From an uncultured Bacteroidaceae bacterium (lineage in GTDB: Bacteria > Bacteroidota > Bacteroidia > Bacteroidales > Bacteroidaceae): DNA of 64,000 nt. The position numbers and the translations under genes are program-made. Shown one piece after another: positions 63,430 through 64,000 of this stretch; within the stretch, counting starts at the first letter, position 1, and every line of letters starts with the position of its first letter. Location: positions 1 to 64,000 of the forward strand of contig CAJOJA010000003.1 in assembly GCA_905234735.1 (NCBI GenBank), read 5' to 3'. Below the pieces are notes generated by a model. It made no database searches, was not told the origin of the DNA, and saw nothing but the letters and a program-made list of their open reading frames with translations.

Positions 63430-64000
63430 ATGTCACGAACAAATTTTGACCAACTGTTGGAGGCTGGTTGTCACTTCGGCCACCTCAAGAGAAAGTGGAA
63501 TCCCGCCATGGCTCCCTACATCTTCATGGAGCGCAATGGCATTCATATCATCGACTTGCACAAGACCGTAGCCAAGGTTGACCAGGCTGCAGAGGCTCTG
63601 AAGCAGATAGCCAAGAGCGGCAAGAAGATACTGTTCGTCGCTACGAAGAAACAGGCCAAGTCTGTTATTGCCGAGAAGGCAACCAGCGTAAATATGCCCT
63701 ACGTCATCGAGCGCTGGCCCGGTGGCATGCTCACCAACTTCCCCACCATCCGCAAGGCTGTGAAGAAGATGTCTACCATCGACAAACTGATTGCCGACGG
63801 CACCTATAGCAACCTCTCGAAGCGCGAGCTGCTGCAGGTTACCCGTCAGCGTGCCAAACTCGAGAAGAACCTTGGCAGCATCGCCGACCTGAACCGTCTG
63901 CCCAGCGCCCTGTTCGTTGTGGACGTGCTGAAGGAGCAGATTGCCGTTCGCGAGGCCAATCGTCTGGGTATCCCCGTGTTTGCTATCGTCGACACCAACT
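63430..64000 (+). CDS. rpsB: 30S ribosomal protein S2, cut by the window edge
   Basis: The first 190 residues of S2 are visible: LLEAGCHFGHLKRKWNPAM, VATKKQAK and RWPGGMLTNFPTIRKA. The gene continues beyond 64000, so the end is missing for technical reasons only. Confidence 0.97.
   Translation, partial: MSRTNFDQLLEAGCHFGHLKRKWNPAMAPYIFMERNGIHIIDLHKTVAKVDQAAEALKQIAKSGKKILFVATKKQAKSVIAEKATSVNMPYVIERWPGGMLTNFPTIRKAVKKMSTIDKLIADGTYSNLSKRELLQVTRQRAKLEKNLGSIADLNRLPSALFVVDVLKEQIAVREANRLGIPVFAIVDTN

Overview
The window is a chromosomal segment from a Bacteroidales bacterium, most likely a gut or rumen Prevotellaceae member. Support comes from Bacteroidetes-type promoters (TTTG, about 20 bases, TAnnTTTG), a SusC/SusD starch locus, GH92, GH97, GH105 and GH109 enzymes, the Bacteroidetes-only DUF4295 protein beside L33 and L28, and VirE-N/DUF3987 and P5-like cargo genes. 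Most genes look GC-balanced; a few in the first 9 kb are clearly AT-rich.

Region by region. (a) 1-8804 is a defence island: a repeat-rich leader, a 52-residue small ORF, then hsdM, a membrane-anchored coiled-coil ORF, hsdS and hsdR (type I restriction-modification), followed by an AT-rich orphan gene. (b) 9088-13432 is a mobile-element-type module: two uncharacterised genes around a Cys-rich one, a VirE-N/DUF3987 protein and a P5-like lysozyme-type protein. (c) 13436-25975 holds a GH105-DUF4861 pectin enzyme, then metabolic genes (FAD oxidoreductase, thiE-like, prs, sdaA, asnA), a GH92 mannosidase, and an operon of a TIR-like protein, an M18 aminopeptidase, queD and queE. (d) 25972-30428 on the minus strand carries L28, L33, DUF4295, then ftsY, rimO, HU and an HU-transmembrane-LysM fusion. 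(e) 30543-40758 holds a sialidase, a MoxR/DUF58 pair, tamB, a histidine phosphatase and a GH109 enzyme. (f) 40884-58271 is a complete starch-utilisation locus: LacI regulator, SusC (frameshifted), SusD, SusE, a SusF-like lipoprotein, a starch-binding protein, a secreted amylase, an MFS sugar transporter, GH97 and a GH13 SusA-like enzyme. (g) 58404-62255 has a decayed REP-type transposase and a large GH-D-like enzyme with a dockerin. (h) The right end is the rplM-rpsI-rpsB ribosomal operon, with rpsB cut by the window edge.

In the starch locus, surface lipoproteins and the secreted amylase would bind and cut starch, SusC/SusD would import oligosaccharides, GH13 and GH97 would finish digestion in the periplasm, and the MFS protein would take sugars across the inner membrane. 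LacI-type operators lie at the regulator/susC divergent promoter and upstream of the GH13 gene, which suggests one regulon. The most unusual features are the frameshifted susC, short dispersed repeats recruited into coding sequence (including three signal peptides), a ThsB-like TIR protein in a housekeeping operon, and the extra genes in and around the hsd operon.
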